This document shows, in pieces, positions 7,652 to 15,885 of a stretch of DNA of 45,101 bases (its first letter is position 1; each line of letters begins with the position of its first letter). The position numbers and the translations under genes are program-made. The notes below the pieces were generated by a model. That model saw only the letters and a list, made by a program, of their open reading frames with translations. It had not been told where the DNA came from and ran no database searches. The stretch is from Magnetococcales bacterium (GTDB lineage Bacteria; Pseudomonadota; Magnetococcia; Magnetococcales; JADFXB01), in the NCBI GenBank assembly GCA_015233935.1, contig JADFXB010000018.1, positions 1 through 45,101 of the forward strand, written 5' to 3'.

Positions 7652-8071
7652 TTATTTTACAAACGGGTTATGAAACCTGACCCCATCCAGAATACGCCCA
7701 TGTTGAAAATCCTCGCTCACTACCACTTGGCAGCCAGCTTCCTTGGCGCATGCCCATAACATGGCGTCCCAGAAGGAAATATTGTGGTTTTGCACTGCAT
7801 TAAGTGCCTTGGCAAGTGTGGAGGGAGATGATGATTGTACCTGGAACAGGGACATCCAGTCTCGCACCTGATCAGCGGCTTCTGTGACAGGAACCCGGTT
7901 TTTGGTGGTTACTGCCCGAAAAAATTCTCCTAAAGATTGAAGGGTCAAAATGCAGTTTTCGGTTACTGCCCGATCCAGCAATGAAGAAGCGATATCGTGT
8001 CTTCGTCCCGCCTCGTTGTCCAAAGCATAAACCAGGATATTGGTGTCGAGGGTATACCTCTCACCGTTCAT
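7652..8071 (-). CDS. PIN-domain ribonuclease toxin (VapC family)
   Basis: A 139-residue PIN domain. The acidic metal-binding residues are in order: D in 'YTLDTNILVYALD' (about residue 9), E in 'QSLGEFFRAV', D in 'SFWDAMLWA', and 'VVSEDFQHG'. Such toxins cleave specific RNAs when released from their antitoxin. The start at ATG 8071 has AAGGG 10 bases upstream on the minus strand; ATG 8080 in the same frame is possible but touches that site. The start overlaps the end of the upstream antitoxin by 11 bases, the usual antitoxin-toxin order. Unlike the two other toxin-antitoxin loci in this window, this one looks intact. Confidence 0.85.
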   Translation of the reverse strand: MNGERYTLDTNILVYALDNEAGRRHDIASSLLDRAVTENCILTLQSLGEFFRAVTTKNRVPVTEAADQVRDWMSLFQVQSSSPSTLAKALNAVQNHNISFWDAMLWACAKEAGCQVVVSEDFQHGRILDGVRFHNPFVK

Positions 8072-8309
8072 GGAGTTCATCCCTTGGAACCGATTTTCCC
8101 CCCAGAGCAAAGCCTTTCTGCATTCTTGCCAGTGTGCGTTCGCGGGCAGCCTGTTGTTCGTCGGTCAGCACACGCTCCCGGGGCAGGGGTGTCAAACGTG
8201 CAACCGGTTGCCCCCGTCGGGTGATGATGATCTCTTCGCCAGACTCAACTCTCTTGATATAACGAGCCAAATGCTGATTGGCATCTCTTAGGCTGATCCG
8301 TTGCTCCAT
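8061..8309 (-). CDS. Phd/YefM-type antitoxin of the adjoining VapC
   Basis: An 82-residue protein. 'ISLRDANQHLARYIKRVESG' followed by 'EEIIITRRGQPVARLTPL' is the Phd/YefM DNA-binding half (AbrB-like strand-helix fold). The remaining charged tail (RMQKGFALGG..) is the toxin-binding part. It overlaps the start of the PIN toxin and would bind and neutralise it and repress the shared promoter. ATG 8309 has GGGTGG about 6 bases upstream; a GTG at 8318 in the same frame is an alternative. Confidence 0.85.
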   Translation of the reverse strand: MEQRISLRDANQHLARYIKRVESGEEIIITRRGQPVARLTPLPRERVLTDEQQAARERTLARMQKGFALGGKSVPRDELHER

Positions 8310-8428
8310 TTTATCCACCCATCTGAAAACGTTTTTTTGTAGGATATCCTACTTTCTTTTTGCATTGAAACAGCTTTTTTGCGGCATCTGCTTCGCATCT
8401 ACCAACTCCGAATACAGCAGTTGCCTAT

Positions 8429-9022
8429 TCACGGATAATTTGCCGCCAATAAATTGCTGGCCCGCAAGGCGAAGACCTGGGGTTTCCAGCGGCGGTAGGA
8501 GTCGAAGCGGCGTTGCCAATAGCTGCGATAGCCGATATCCAGGGTTGAGGTTTCCATCACCCCCTTGGAGCTGGAGGCGTGGACGAAGCGGATTTGCTCC
8601 TTGTTTTTGGCCACCACGATGCCGGCGTGTTCGATCTGTTTTTTCTTTTCGTCAGCAAAAATAATGATATCCCCAGCCCGCAGTTCATCCCGGCTGATGG
8701 CATAGGTGCTGTCCATCATGGCCCCGGAGGCCATGTAATAGGGGGCGAAGCGATAGGGGGTGTTTTCCAGGCTGTTGCGGGTGACGGCGCAAACCAGGTG
8801 GGTGCAATCGGCTGCCCGTACCCGATCCGGGTTGGCGGCCAGTTTGTAGGGAAAGCCGAAATAGTTTTTCGCCACTTCCGGGGTGCGTTTTTCCAGGGTG
8901 CGAATGATTTCCTGATAATTAAGCGTTTGGGGTGCAGGAGGTGGGGGAGGGGGAGCCGTGGCACAACCACTCAAGAGTTGGCCAAGGAGCAGGATCATCA
9001 GCAGGGGGAGCAGTCGGATCAT
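8429..9022 (-). CDS. lipoprotein with NlpC/P60 cysteine-peptidase domain
   Basis: A 197-residue protein with a lipoprotein signal peptide: hydrophobic stretch, then 'LLSGC' with lipidated C20, then a polyproline linker (residues 24-31). The rest is NlpC/P60-like: catalytic cysteine C73 in 'AADCTHLVCAV', histidine H132 in 'IEHAGIVVA', and third polar residue H148 in 'FVHASSSKG'. Such enzymes usually cut peptidoglycan stem peptides. It lies 66 bases after the PilP-like gene on the same strand and probably belongs to that operon. A wall-opening activity tethered to a membrane fits the assembly of an envelope-spanning pilus-like machine; that role is inferred from position. Confidence 0.8.
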   Translation of the reverse strand: MIRLLPLLMILLLGQLLSGCATAPPPPPPAPQTLNYQEIIRTLEKRTPEVAKNYFGFPYKLAANPDRVRAADCTHLVCAVTRNSLENTPYRFAPYYMASGAMMDSTYAISRDELRAGDIIIFADEKKKQIEHAGIVVAKNKEQIRFVHASSSKGVMETSTLDIGYRSYWQRRFDSYRRWKPQVFALRASNLLAANYP

Positions 9023-9088
9023 GGCATTCTTCTGACGGTAACAGGTTAAAGTAGATCAATTTCAGCCTGTTATGCAAAATTTGCGCCA

Positions 9089-9826
9089 TTACTGCGAAGG
9101 GTTGGTAATCTTGCGGGTCTGGTTAAGAAGGGTGGAAAATCCCTTGAGAGCCGTCAAAGCATCGTCAAGCTGGTTGGCGGAATCGTCAGAAGAACGCTCA
9201 CCCTCCTCAGCCTTTTCCGACTTCTTCTCGTTCTTGCCCAATTTGGCCAACCGCTGCCGTTCCTTTTCCTGCTGCTTGGTCAAAATATCCAAGGCCATGG
9301 GGTTGCGCACCTCCAACCATTGGCGCACCTCCTTGCCAGCTATCAGCACCTTGTGGGGGGTGATGGTGCGCACTGTTGCCCCTTCCATCTTGAGCAAACG
9401 GTCCCCCTCCTTGTAAAGATGATCGTCAATCACCGCAAAACGTTCATCGCCAGAGGAGGAGACATAGGCCATGGTCACCACCCGCTCGCTGAAATCCTCG
9501 CTCTTGCTGTGCACCATCTCGCTTTGACTCTCCACCGCCCGTTGGGAAAAACCCAACACCAAAAGATTGACCGGTGTGGGTTCCGACAGGGTGGGATTAC
9601 GCAAAGAGGCCAGTTGCATTTTTAACCGGTCCACCTCCGGTTGCAACGCCTTGGCCTCCTTCATCATCTCCGGGGACAAGGGCGCGCTGGCGGTGGGCGT
9701 TGCCGCAGGTTTCTTGCCAGGGGCGACAGGGGCCAGACGGCTGATGACCATCCCTACCGTGCCGGTAACCGAGAGGGCCATCAACACCATCGCCGCAAAG
9801 GCCAGTTGTTTGGTCCTCACGTTCAT
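9089..9826 (-). CDS. PilP/GspC-like inner-membrane assembly protein
   Basis: A 245-residue protein with one N-terminal membrane helix (about residues 8-30), a Pro/Ala-rich linker, a short coiled stretch (residues 50-75), a beta-rich domain at about 85-170 and a Lys/Glu-rich tail. The central part ('RFAVIDDHLYKEGDRLLKME', then 'ATVRTITPHKVLIAG') has the 'xxIxGxxYxxGDxl..v..I....V.l..' pattern of PilP/GspC/MshK domains, which link the inner-membrane platform to the secretin. Its start overlaps the stop of the GspL-like gene by four bases (ATGA). Family call by pattern only; no secretin gene is in the window. Confidence 0.6.
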   Translation of the reverse strand: MNVRTKQLAFAAMVLMALSVTGTVGMVISRLAPVAPGKKPAATPTASAPLSPEMMKEAKALQPEVDRLKMQLASLRNPTLSEPTPVNLLVLGFSQRAVESQSEMVHSKSEDFSERVVTMAYVSSSGDERFAVIDDHLYKEGDRLLKMEGATVRTITPHKVLIAGKEVRQWLEVRNPMALDILTKQQEKERQRLAKLGKNEKKSEKAEEGERSSDDSANQLDDALTALKGFSTLLNQTRKITNPSQ

Positions 9827-11247
9827 GGTCGTTCCAGATCCAGGCTTAAGCGGATGGACTCCACATTGGTATTGAGCTGACTGTTTTTAATCCGGTATCC
9901 CTTGCCCCGCAAGGTGGCCAGAAAGTTTTCCTGATCCACATAAGCCTGCTGGAAGGGGGTGGTGATGGTACCTTCCACATGGATAACGGGCGGGCCATCC
10001 GGCGGATATTGGATGGTCAGCTTGTGAAAGGTCATGGTCCCCTGCTTGGCCGTGGTAATATCCGAAAAAATGCGCTGCATGCTGGGTTGGGTTTTCAGCT
10101 TTTCCAGCTTACCGGCAAAGGCAAGATTTTTTTTGAATTCCGGATCCGGGTGGTGAATCTTTTCCGTGGAAACCCCTTCCACCATCTGCATGGCAGAGTT
10201 TTCCATATTCCCAGAAAAGGTTTGCAACCACAAATCGGCAAAATAGAGAGAGACGATCAACCCCCAACTGAAGATCACCAGCCAGGGTAACCAACGACCC
10301 GCCCGGTAGTGACGTAAAGCCTGGGGGGCGTTGCTGGCATGGCGTTCATGCAAAAAGTTGATGGCCTGGGGAATGGAAGTGAGTAAATATTCATCCCCTT
10401 CCAGGTCATAATAATTGGAACGAAGAATTTGATATTCCACATTGAGTTCACGGGCCATACGCAAGACCCAACCAGGCAGGGCCTGGGCCAGATCGGAGCC
10501 ACCGTGGGTCTCGGTGTGCCCCGCCTTGCCCCAGCCAATGGTGTCGGTCTTGTTGCTGAAGGTTTCAAAAGTGGGGGAAAAGGAGGGGGTCGCGGTTGAA
10601 ACCGACTTTTCCTTGCCCACCACCCAGTTAAAATAAACGATGTGCTCCACCTTCAGGTTGGTCTGGGCTTCCAAACGGGACAAATCTTCCAGAAAACTTT
10701 CCACCAGGGAGAGTTTGGCCTCCGCATCGCTGGAAAAAGTGGAGTTGCGGTTGGCCTCCACCACCCGTCCATCCCGCCCGACGATAAAGTCCACATGGCG
10801 GTTGTGTTCAAAGATCACCATCACGGTGCGCTCTTTGGAAAATCGTTCCAGTAGGGCATAGAGAATGGCGTTGCTGGAAAAGAGCAGATGGTGGTTGGAA
10901 TCGTCGTGGCTGCGGTCCTCATAAGAACCAAAAATGGACAATTCCACGGGGGTGAAGAACAGCTCACTGGCGTTGATGCCACGGGATTGCTTCCAGTGGG
11001 TGAGCACCTTGGAATCACTGGTGATTTCACCCGACTCCCGCATACGCCGTTGCATCACCAGTTCCGCATAAGCGGGGGGGGCATCCACCTTGCGAAAGGT
11101 GGGAACGCCACCTTTGAAATCGCTGATGAGCCACTTGTCCCCCTCCAATGCGGAAGGATCGTGCAACGGGGTGGCACTTTTGCGGGTTAAGTGGTAGAAG
11201 ATGCCATCCATCTCCACCACCAATTGATCTTGTAGGCTCTTTTTCAT
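9823..11247 (-). CDS. GspL/PilM-PilN-like fusion protein
   Basis: A 474-residue protein. The first 300 residues are cytoplasmic and include an actin-like pattern ('VMVIFEHNRHVDFIVGRDGR' then 'VVEANRN...', residues 142-167) like the PilM/GspL ASKHA fold. One membrane helix follows at about 319-338. The periplasmic remainder has a short coiled stretch and a ferredoxin-like C-terminus ('GPPVIHVEGTITTPFQQAYV') like PilN. In type II secretion GspL combines these parts in one chain; in type IV pili PilM and PilN are separate. The gene starts in the stop codon of the PilO-like gene (TGATG) and ends overlapping the PilP-like gene, so the O-MN-P order is tightly coupled. A match to the type IVb pilus accessory protein PilO2 is an alternative. 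Confidence 0.6.
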   Translation of the reverse strand: MKKSLQDQLVVEMDGIFYHLTRKSATPLHDPSALEGDKWLISDFKGGVPTFRKVDAPPAYAELVMQRRMRESGEITSDSKVLTHWKQSRGINASELFFTPVELSIFGSYEDRSHDDSNHHLLFSSNAILYALLERFSKERTVMVIFEHNRHVDFIVGRDGRVVEANRNSTFSSDAEAKLSLVESFLEDLSRLEAQTNLKVEHIVYFNWVVGKEKSVSTATPSFSPTFETFSNKTDTIGWGKAGHTETHGGSDLAQALPGWVLRMARELNVEYQILRSNYYDLEGDEYLLTSIPQAINFLHERHASNAPQALRHYRAGRWLPWLVIFSWGLIVSLYFADLWLQTFSGNMENSAMQMVEGVSTEKIHHPDPEFKKNLAFAGKLEKLKTQPSMQRIFSDITTAKQGTMTFHKLTIQYPPDGPPVIHVEGTITTPFQQAYVDQENFLATLRGKGYRIKNSQLNTNVESIRLSLDLERP

Positions 11248-11753
11248 CAGCGGCGAAACACGTAGTAGGCACCTTCGACCGTAACCAGGGCTTTGCTGCC
11301 CAACTCCACCTTTTCCTTCTTAAAGCGTTCTGCCAGGGCTTTGGGCAGGTTGGCATTCAAAAGATCGGTCTCCACCTCAATCTTTGTCGGGGCATAATAA
11401 TAATTGCCACCGTGCTTGGCATTGTTTAAAACGCTTTCCAACTCCCCATACCCCATGAGCCGGTCCTTTACCTTGACCTCATAGGGTTCCCAATAGCCCT
11501 CACCAATATGATATTGCCGGGAAGATTCTAAAAAGGCGGCTGCTTCCTGAGCAAATTGGTTAAAAATTTTAATATCGTTACTGTAGCCCGTCCGGTTTTG
11601 TTGAATCTTGTTGGCCAAATCAAAACGAATTTGTGCCTGTTGATACCGCTGCCAGTCGCGCAACACCAGATGACTTACCATCGGTAGGGCAACCACCGCT
11701 AGCACCAATAACAAAACATGCAACAAATGGTAGGCACTCAAGAGCTTTTTCAT
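11247..11753 (-). CDS. PilO/GspM-like inner-membrane protein
   Basis: A 168-residue protein starting at ATG 11753 (weak AGGT 11 bases upstream; the frame stays open to 11780). It has a membrane helix at about residues 8-30, a helical periplasmic segment (about 31-85) and a compact C-terminal domain. This is the shape of PilO, MshJ and GspM, which pair with PilN/GspL in the assembly platform. It is the first gene of the minus-strand operon and shares one base with the start of the GspL-like gene. Identification rests on size, topology and context; sequence identity to known PilO is not evident by eye. Confidence 0.5.
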   Translation of the reverse strand: MKKLLSAYHLLHVLLLVLAVVALPMVSHLVLRDWQRYQQAQIRFDLANKIQQNRTGYSNDIKIFNQFAQEAAAFLESSRQYHIGEGYWEPYEVKVKDRLMGYGELESVLNNAKHGGNYYYAPTKIEVETDLLNANLPKALAERFKKEKVELGSKALVTVEGAYYVFRR

Positions 11754-12057
11754 GAAACCACGACCTGAGCAAGCCTGCATGATCCAAAAAGAGATGATCT
11801 TCTCTTCCCTAACCTATCATAATGGCCTATAACCCTTCTTTAAGGCAATGCATGAAAGGTGTCCCAGCAATTTTTTGAAATATTGGGTTATTGCTCTTGC
11901 TAAGCGTGATAAATTTGGATAAAATCTCAAAATTGGGAAAGTATGGCGCGGGAATGAGTTGGACGCAAATATTTTCCTGGCCTATGTTCACGTTCGGCCA
12001 ATTGGGGGGCCGGACAAGTGTTACTGATACCGATGGTGAATGAATAAGGGGGTTAGC
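11754..12057. other. divergent intergenic region of the pilus-like module
   Basis: About 300 bp between the minus-strand assembly operon and the plus-strand prepilin genes. It is AT-rich compared with its flanks and contains no convincing gene. A sigma70-like promoter can be seen facing the prepilins (11897-11925). I found no strong promoter candidate facing the assembly operon. Confidence 0.5.
11897..11925 (+). promoter_or_regulatory. candidate sigma70-type promoter for the first prepilin gene
   Basis: TTGCTA at 11897-11902 and TAAAAT at 11920-11925, separated by 17 bases. Each hexamer has two mismatches or fewer from consensus. It lies about 130 bases before the prepilin start at 12058. 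Confidence 0.4.
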
Positions 12058-12579
12058 ATGTTGAATAGAGAAGGGCTGATGGCCAATCGCCGGGAACGCG
12101 GGTTTTCGCTCATTGAAATGGCCATCGTGCTGGTGATCATCGGCCTCATCATCACCGCCATTACCGTCGGCAGAAACACCATGCGTAGTGCCGAAATGAA
12201 CAGGCTCTATACCAGCGGCGTGGGTCCGTGGGTGCAAGCCGTTTATGCTTATTATGCCAAGACGGGCACCCGTCTTGTCTGCGGTTCCGCCGCTGACTGC
12301 CGTACCGCCCTTGCTGCGGCTGGGCTGGTGGAGGGAACTGGTGCTGGTGGCACAACCCTGGCCATCGCCTATGCCGATTCTGCGGGGGCCGACCAATCCA
12401 TCACCCTCGCCAGCGTGGCCAACGGTGCGACCGCGACAACCTCTACCGTCACCATCACCGATTCTGCTGGTTCTGAAGGAATCACCGCTGTGCAAGGTTA
12501 TGTTAACGGTACCATCGCCGGTTCTGACTTGACCTTTAGCCTCACCCAGTTCTCCACCGGTTATCAGCAGAACATGTAA
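12058..12579 (+). CDS. type IV prepilin-like protein 1
   Basis: A 173-residue prepilin. A short basic leader is followed by 'RGFSLIEMAIVLVIIGLIIT': the prepilin peptidase site G|F, the invariant Glu at mature position 5, and the hydrophobic assembly helix. ATG 12058 is preceded by AAGGGGG 6 bases upstream, so it is preferred over ATG 12040. The mature globular part is short and rich in Thr, Ala and Gly, with a cysteine pair (CGSAADC). It ends 'ITAVQGYVNG...FSLTQF', closely paralleled in the next gene. Probably the major or an abundant subunit, since an intrinsic terminator directly follows it. Confidence 0.85.
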   Translation: MLNREGLMANRRERGFSLIEMAIVLVIIGLIITAITVGRNTMRSAEMNRLYTSGVGPWVQAVYAYYAKTGTRLVCGSAADCRTALAAAGLVEGTGAGGTTLAIAYADSAGADQSITLASVANGATATTSTVTITDSAGSEGITAVQGYVNGTIAGSDLTFSLTQFSTGYQQNM

Positions 12580-12606
12580 GACAGGGTGGATGTGTCATGC
12601 AGGATC

Positions 12607-12637
12607 AAAAGCCTCCCATTCTGTGGGAGGTTTTTTG
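12607..12637 (+). terminator. intrinsic terminator after prepilin 1
   Basis: Perfect 7-bp stem CCTCCCA (12612-12618) / TGGGAGG (12624-12630) with a 5-base loop, followed by six T (12631-12636) and preceded by AAAA. It sits 28 bases after the prepilin 1 stop and would lower transcription of the two prepilin genes behind it. Confidence 0.85.
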
Positions 12638-12656
12638 TTTGTAACAGGGGGTGGCA

Positions 12657-13193
12657 ATGAGGACTGGCAAAGGTAACCAGCAGTTGCGGTGCAAACGCCA
12701 GGGAGGCTTCTCCTTTATCGAGATCTCCGTGGTGATGATTGTCATCGGCATCCTCATCACTGCCGTTACCCTGGGACGCAACGTTATGCGTACCGCTGAA
12801 ATGACCAGTATCTTCACCAACGGGGTGAGTCAGTGGAGCAAGTCCATCTATATCTATTATGAACGCTACGGACGCATCCCCGGCGATACCGGTGCCACCT
12901 GTAATGATAATGCCTCCTGCTCCAACCTGCTGGCCAACGCCGGTCTCACCGCTGGTTTTGACGGTGGTGCCGCCAGGGTCGGTTATACCAGTGCGCAAGG
13001 GGTGGCGGGGTTTGTGCAATTGACTTCGGTGGTGCCTGCCGGTGATAAACGCACCGCCGTAGTAACCTTGGAAGATACTTTGGGTCGGCAAGGGTTGATC
13101 GCCGTGCAGGGGTTGGTCAATGGCTCCACTCCCACAACCACCGCCCCCTACACCATGACCTATACCTTGAGCCAGTTTTCCGCCCATTATTGA
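12657..13193 (+). CDS. type IV prepilin-like protein 2 (paralogue of 1)
   Basis: A 178-residue prepilin with 'GGFSFIEISVVMIVIGILIT': cleavage glycine, Glu5 and assembly helix. It matches prepilin 1 along its length: 'GRNVMRTAEM...FTNGVSQW' against 'GRNTMRSAEM...YTSGVGPW', and 'GLIAVQGLVNGS' against 'GITAVQGYVNGT'. The pair thus arose by tandem duplication. ATG 12657 has AGGGGGTGG directly upstream; the GTG at 12651 in the same frame is part of that site. One cysteine pair is visible (CNDNASC). The next gene begins 11 bases after its stop. Confidence 0.85.
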   Translation: MRTGKGNQQLRCKRQGGFSFIEISVVMIVIGILITAVTLGRNVMRTAEMTSIFTNGVSQWSKSIYIYYERYGRIPGDTGATCNDNASCSNLLANAGLTAGFDGGAARVGYTSAQGVAGFVQLTSVVPAGDKRTAVVTLEDTLGRQGLIAVQGLVNGSTPTTTAPYTMTYTLSQFSAHY

Positions 13194-13204
13194 GGAGCAG
13201 GACT

Positions 13205-14188
13205 GTGTCCCTCACTTGCCGACTCCCGAATCAGAAACAAAAAGGGTTCAGCCTGATTGAACTCTCCATCGTCATGATCGTCATCGGCATCATCCTCTCT
13301 ATTATGGCCAACCTGGCCCCTACTTTCATCCTCTCCGGCAAAGACAAAGCCAACCGAGCCATCCTGAATCAATACCAATTCGCCCTGCGGGGATATCTGG
13401 CCTCCCATAATTATCTACCCTGCCCGGATACCAACAACGATGGCGTTGCTGACGTACCTTGCGCCAATACCGGAACAGTTCCTTTTGTTGACTTGGGCAT
13501 GCCTAATAGTAACGGTCGAGATGCCTTCGATAATCCCGTTCGCTATGGTGTCTATCGAGGGACAGATGAGGATTTGACCGAGACCACCAACAGTCGTAAC
13601 CGTGCTTGTGGCATCTTGCGGAGAATGGCTGCCACCGCCGGGAACACGGCCTTTGTCTATGTGGGAGGTTCCAACATTCCCTTTGGACTGGCCAGCGGTG
13701 GAAGGGACAATGCTTTTACGGTCAATAACAGCGGAACCCAGTTTGCCGCCAACGATGAACCATTGTCTGCTACCTACGATGACATGACCGCCAGCGATTC
13801 TTTTAACGAACTCTATACCGTACTCAACTGCGGTCCCGACGAAACAAGATTAAAGATTGTCGCTCCCAGTACCAGTGTTACCTGGAAAAATACCGCCACC
13901 AATACCCTCCTGAATTTTGACGTGGTGGGCGGGGTTGCACCCTATCGATGGTGCATTACCTCTTCCGGTTTGAAACCCGGCAACGTCACCATGGATCCCA
14001 ATGACTGGACCGAATTGACCACGGGTACTTGCACTCCTACAACTTCAGGAGCCAACGATTGGCTGCAACTTTCCTGTTCAGGTACCTGCACCAGTACACC
14101 TACTCCTGGTGACTATCCCATACGCATTTTTGTCATGGATAGTAAGGATGAGACGGCCAATGTCTCCCTTTTCCTAACCATTCAATAA
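13205..14188 (+). CDS. large prepilin-like protein with C-terminal Ig-like extension
   Basis: A 327-residue protein beginning at GTG 13205 (GAGGAGCAGGA directly upstream). 'KGFSLIELSIVMIVIGIILS' is a standard class III signal with Glu5. The middle has 'LPCPDTNNDGVADVPC' and 'GRDAFDNPVRYGVY', the DxxGNxxRY-like motif of secretion-type pseudopilins. The last 110 residues have a beta-rich, putative-Ig look ('FDVVGGVAPYRWCI', then 'GDYPIRIFVMDSKDETANVS'), suited to binding at a fibre tip. It is longer than the two preceding prepilins and probably a minor, tip-located subunit. It ends 12 bases before the converging acetolactate synthase-like gene. Confidence 0.8.
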   Translation: MSLTCRLPNQKQKGFSLIELSIVMIVIGIILSIMANLAPTFILSGKDKANRAILNQYQFALRGYLASHNYLPCPDTNNDGVADVPCANTGTVPFVDLGMPNSNGRDAFDNPVRYGVYRGTDEDLTETTNSRNRACGILRRMAATAGNTAFVYVGGSNIPFGLASGGRDNAFTVNNSGTQFAANDEPLSATYDDMTASDSFNELYTVLNCGPDETRLKIVAPSTSVTWKNTATNTLLNFDVVGGVAPYRWCITSSGLKPGNVTMDPNDWTELTTGTCTPTTSGANDWLQLSCSGTCTSTPTPGDYPIRIFVMDSKDETANVSLFLTIQ

Positions 14189-14200
14189 AATTCCAAAGCT

Positions 14201-15865
14201 CTACAACAAACACACCTTTTCCCGCAACTCCCGGCTCAATACTGCATTGTTTTCCCGATAATCAATGGGAACTTCCACCAAGTGAACACCGGGGGTATCC
14301 AATGCATGGCGCAGCATGGGCAATAAATCTTCCGCCTTTTCCACCCGCCACCCCTTGGCCCCATAGCTCTCCGCATAACGGACAAAATCCGGGTTGCCAA
14401 AGGAGAGACCAAAGGCGGGCAGGCCCATATCTTCCTGTTTCCACTGAATCATGCCATAGCCATTATCGTTCAACACCACCACCACCAAATCCAGGCCCAA
14501 ACGCACGGCGGTTTCCATCTCCTGGGAGTTCATCATGAACCCACCATCCCCACAAATGGCCACCACCTTGCACTGGGGACTGACCAGCTTGGCGGCTATG
14601 GCACTGGGTAACCCCGTTCCCATGGTGGCCAGGGCGTTGTCCAATAACACGGTATTTTGCTGATAGGCGGGATAGTTGCGGGAGATCCAAATTTTGTACA
14701 TGCCATTATCCAGGGCCAAAATACCATCCTCCGGCATGGCCAGCCTTAAATCCCGCACCACCCGTTGCGGCAACAGGGGAAACTGGTCGCTGTCGCTCTT
14801 TTCCATGATGTGAAAATGGGTAATCTCCCGCATGCGATGGAAATAAACAAAATCCCAATGGGGTTGCGGGGTAATGCGGTCGGTGAGTTTTTCCATGGTG
14901 GTGGCAATGTCCCCCACCACTTCCAGGGTGGGGTTGTAAACTTCGTCAATTTCCGCCGAATAAAAGTTGATGTGAACCAGCGGACATGCCGGATTGTGGC
15001 CCAGGATGGCGGGGGGTTTTTCCGTCACATCATGACCGATGGAAAGAATTAAATCGGCCCGGTCGATGGCACAATGGAGATAATCCCCCTGGGTGAGGGA
15101 GGCGGTGCCCAGATATTCACTATGGCGTTCATCCACCACCCCCTTGCCCATTTGGGTGGCGAAAAAGGGAATCCGGGTTTTGTTGATAAACGAGACCAGG
15201 CTTTGCGCCACCCGTTTCCGATTGGCCGCCGCCGCAATCATGATCAAAGGATGGCGGGCTGCTTGTATCAACCGGATGGCCGCATCAATCGCCTGCCGGT
15301 CCGGGGTGGGACGGCGGGAGATGCTTTTTTTCAACGGCAGCCGCTCTGTGGTCTCCTGGGCGATATCCTCCGCCAGTTCCAGATGACAAGCCCCTGGTCG
15401 CTCCTCCTCCGCCAGCCGGAACGCCTCCCGCACCAACACCGCCAACTTATCCGCCGATGGAATGGAGGCGGCCATCTTGGTTATGGGGGCCATGGTCTGT
15501 ACCACATCGATAATTTGAAACTGCCCCTGCTTGCTCTTTTTGATGGGTTTTTGACCAGTAATGGCCAGCATGGGCATTCCTCCCAACTGGGCATAGGCAA
15601 TGCCGGTCACCAGGTTGGTGGCTCCCGGTCCCAGGGTGGAGAGGGCAACCGATGTGCGCCCTGTCAAGCGTCCCACCGTCGCGGCCATAATGGCTGCGGC
15701 CTGCTCGTGACGGGTGAGAACCAGTTGAATGGAAGAGGTACGCAACGATTCCAGAAAATCCAGATTTTCCTCACCAGGTATGCCAAAAACATGGGTGACG
15801 CCTTCGTTCTCCAGGCAGCGTACCAGTAAATCCGAAGCCTTCATGGGTTGGGAATGACTTTTCAT
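14201..15865 (-). CDS. thiamine-diphosphate enzyme, acetolactate synthase large-subunit-like
   Basis: A 554-residue ThDP enzyme. It has the catalytic glutamate E54 in 'LTRHEQAAAIMAATVGRLTG', the central domain with 'FFATQMGKGVVDERH', and the ThDP-Mg site 'GDGGF' (439-443) to 'NDNGYG' (466-471). The pattern resembles acetolactate synthases, especially the catabolic AlsS type, which condense two pyruvates to 2-acetolactate. No regulatory small subunit or acetolactate decarboxylase gene is adjacent, so an anabolic IlvB or another 2-oxoacid role is not excluded. The frame is open far upstream, but ATG 15865 has AAGGATAGC just before it and matches the family start ('KASDLLVRCLENEGVTHVFG'); the upstream part is antisense of no gene and overlaps the CopD-like gene. 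The start follows that gene by 20 bases. Confidence 0.88.
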   Translation of the reverse strand: MKSHSQPMKASDLLVRCLENEGVTHVFGIPGEENLDFLESLRTSSIQLVLTRHEQAAAIMAATVGRLTGRTSVALSTLGPGATNLVTGIAYAQLGGMPMLAITGQKPIKKSKQGQFQIIDVVQTMAPITKMAASIPSADKLAVLVREAFRLAEEERPGACHLELAEDIAQETTERLPLKKSISRRPTPDRQAIDAAIRLIQAARHPLIMIAAAANRKRVAQSLVSFINKTRIPFFATQMGKGVVDERHSEYLGTASLTQGDYLHCAIDRADLILSIGHDVTEKPPAILGHNPACPLVHINFYSAEIDEVYNPTLEVVGDIATTMEKLTDRITPQPHWDFVYFHRMREITHFHIMEKSDSDQFPLLPQRVVRDLRLAMPEDGILALDNGMYKIWISRNYPAYQQNTVLLDNALATMGTGLPSAIAAKLVSPQCKVVAICGDGGFMMNSQEMETAVRLGLDLVVVVLNDNGYGMIQWKQEDMGLPAFGLSFGNPDFVRYAESYGAKGWRVEKAEDLLPMLRHALDTPGVHLVEVPIDYRENNAVLSRELREKVCLL

Positions 15866-15885
15866 GCTATCCTTATCTCCATTGA

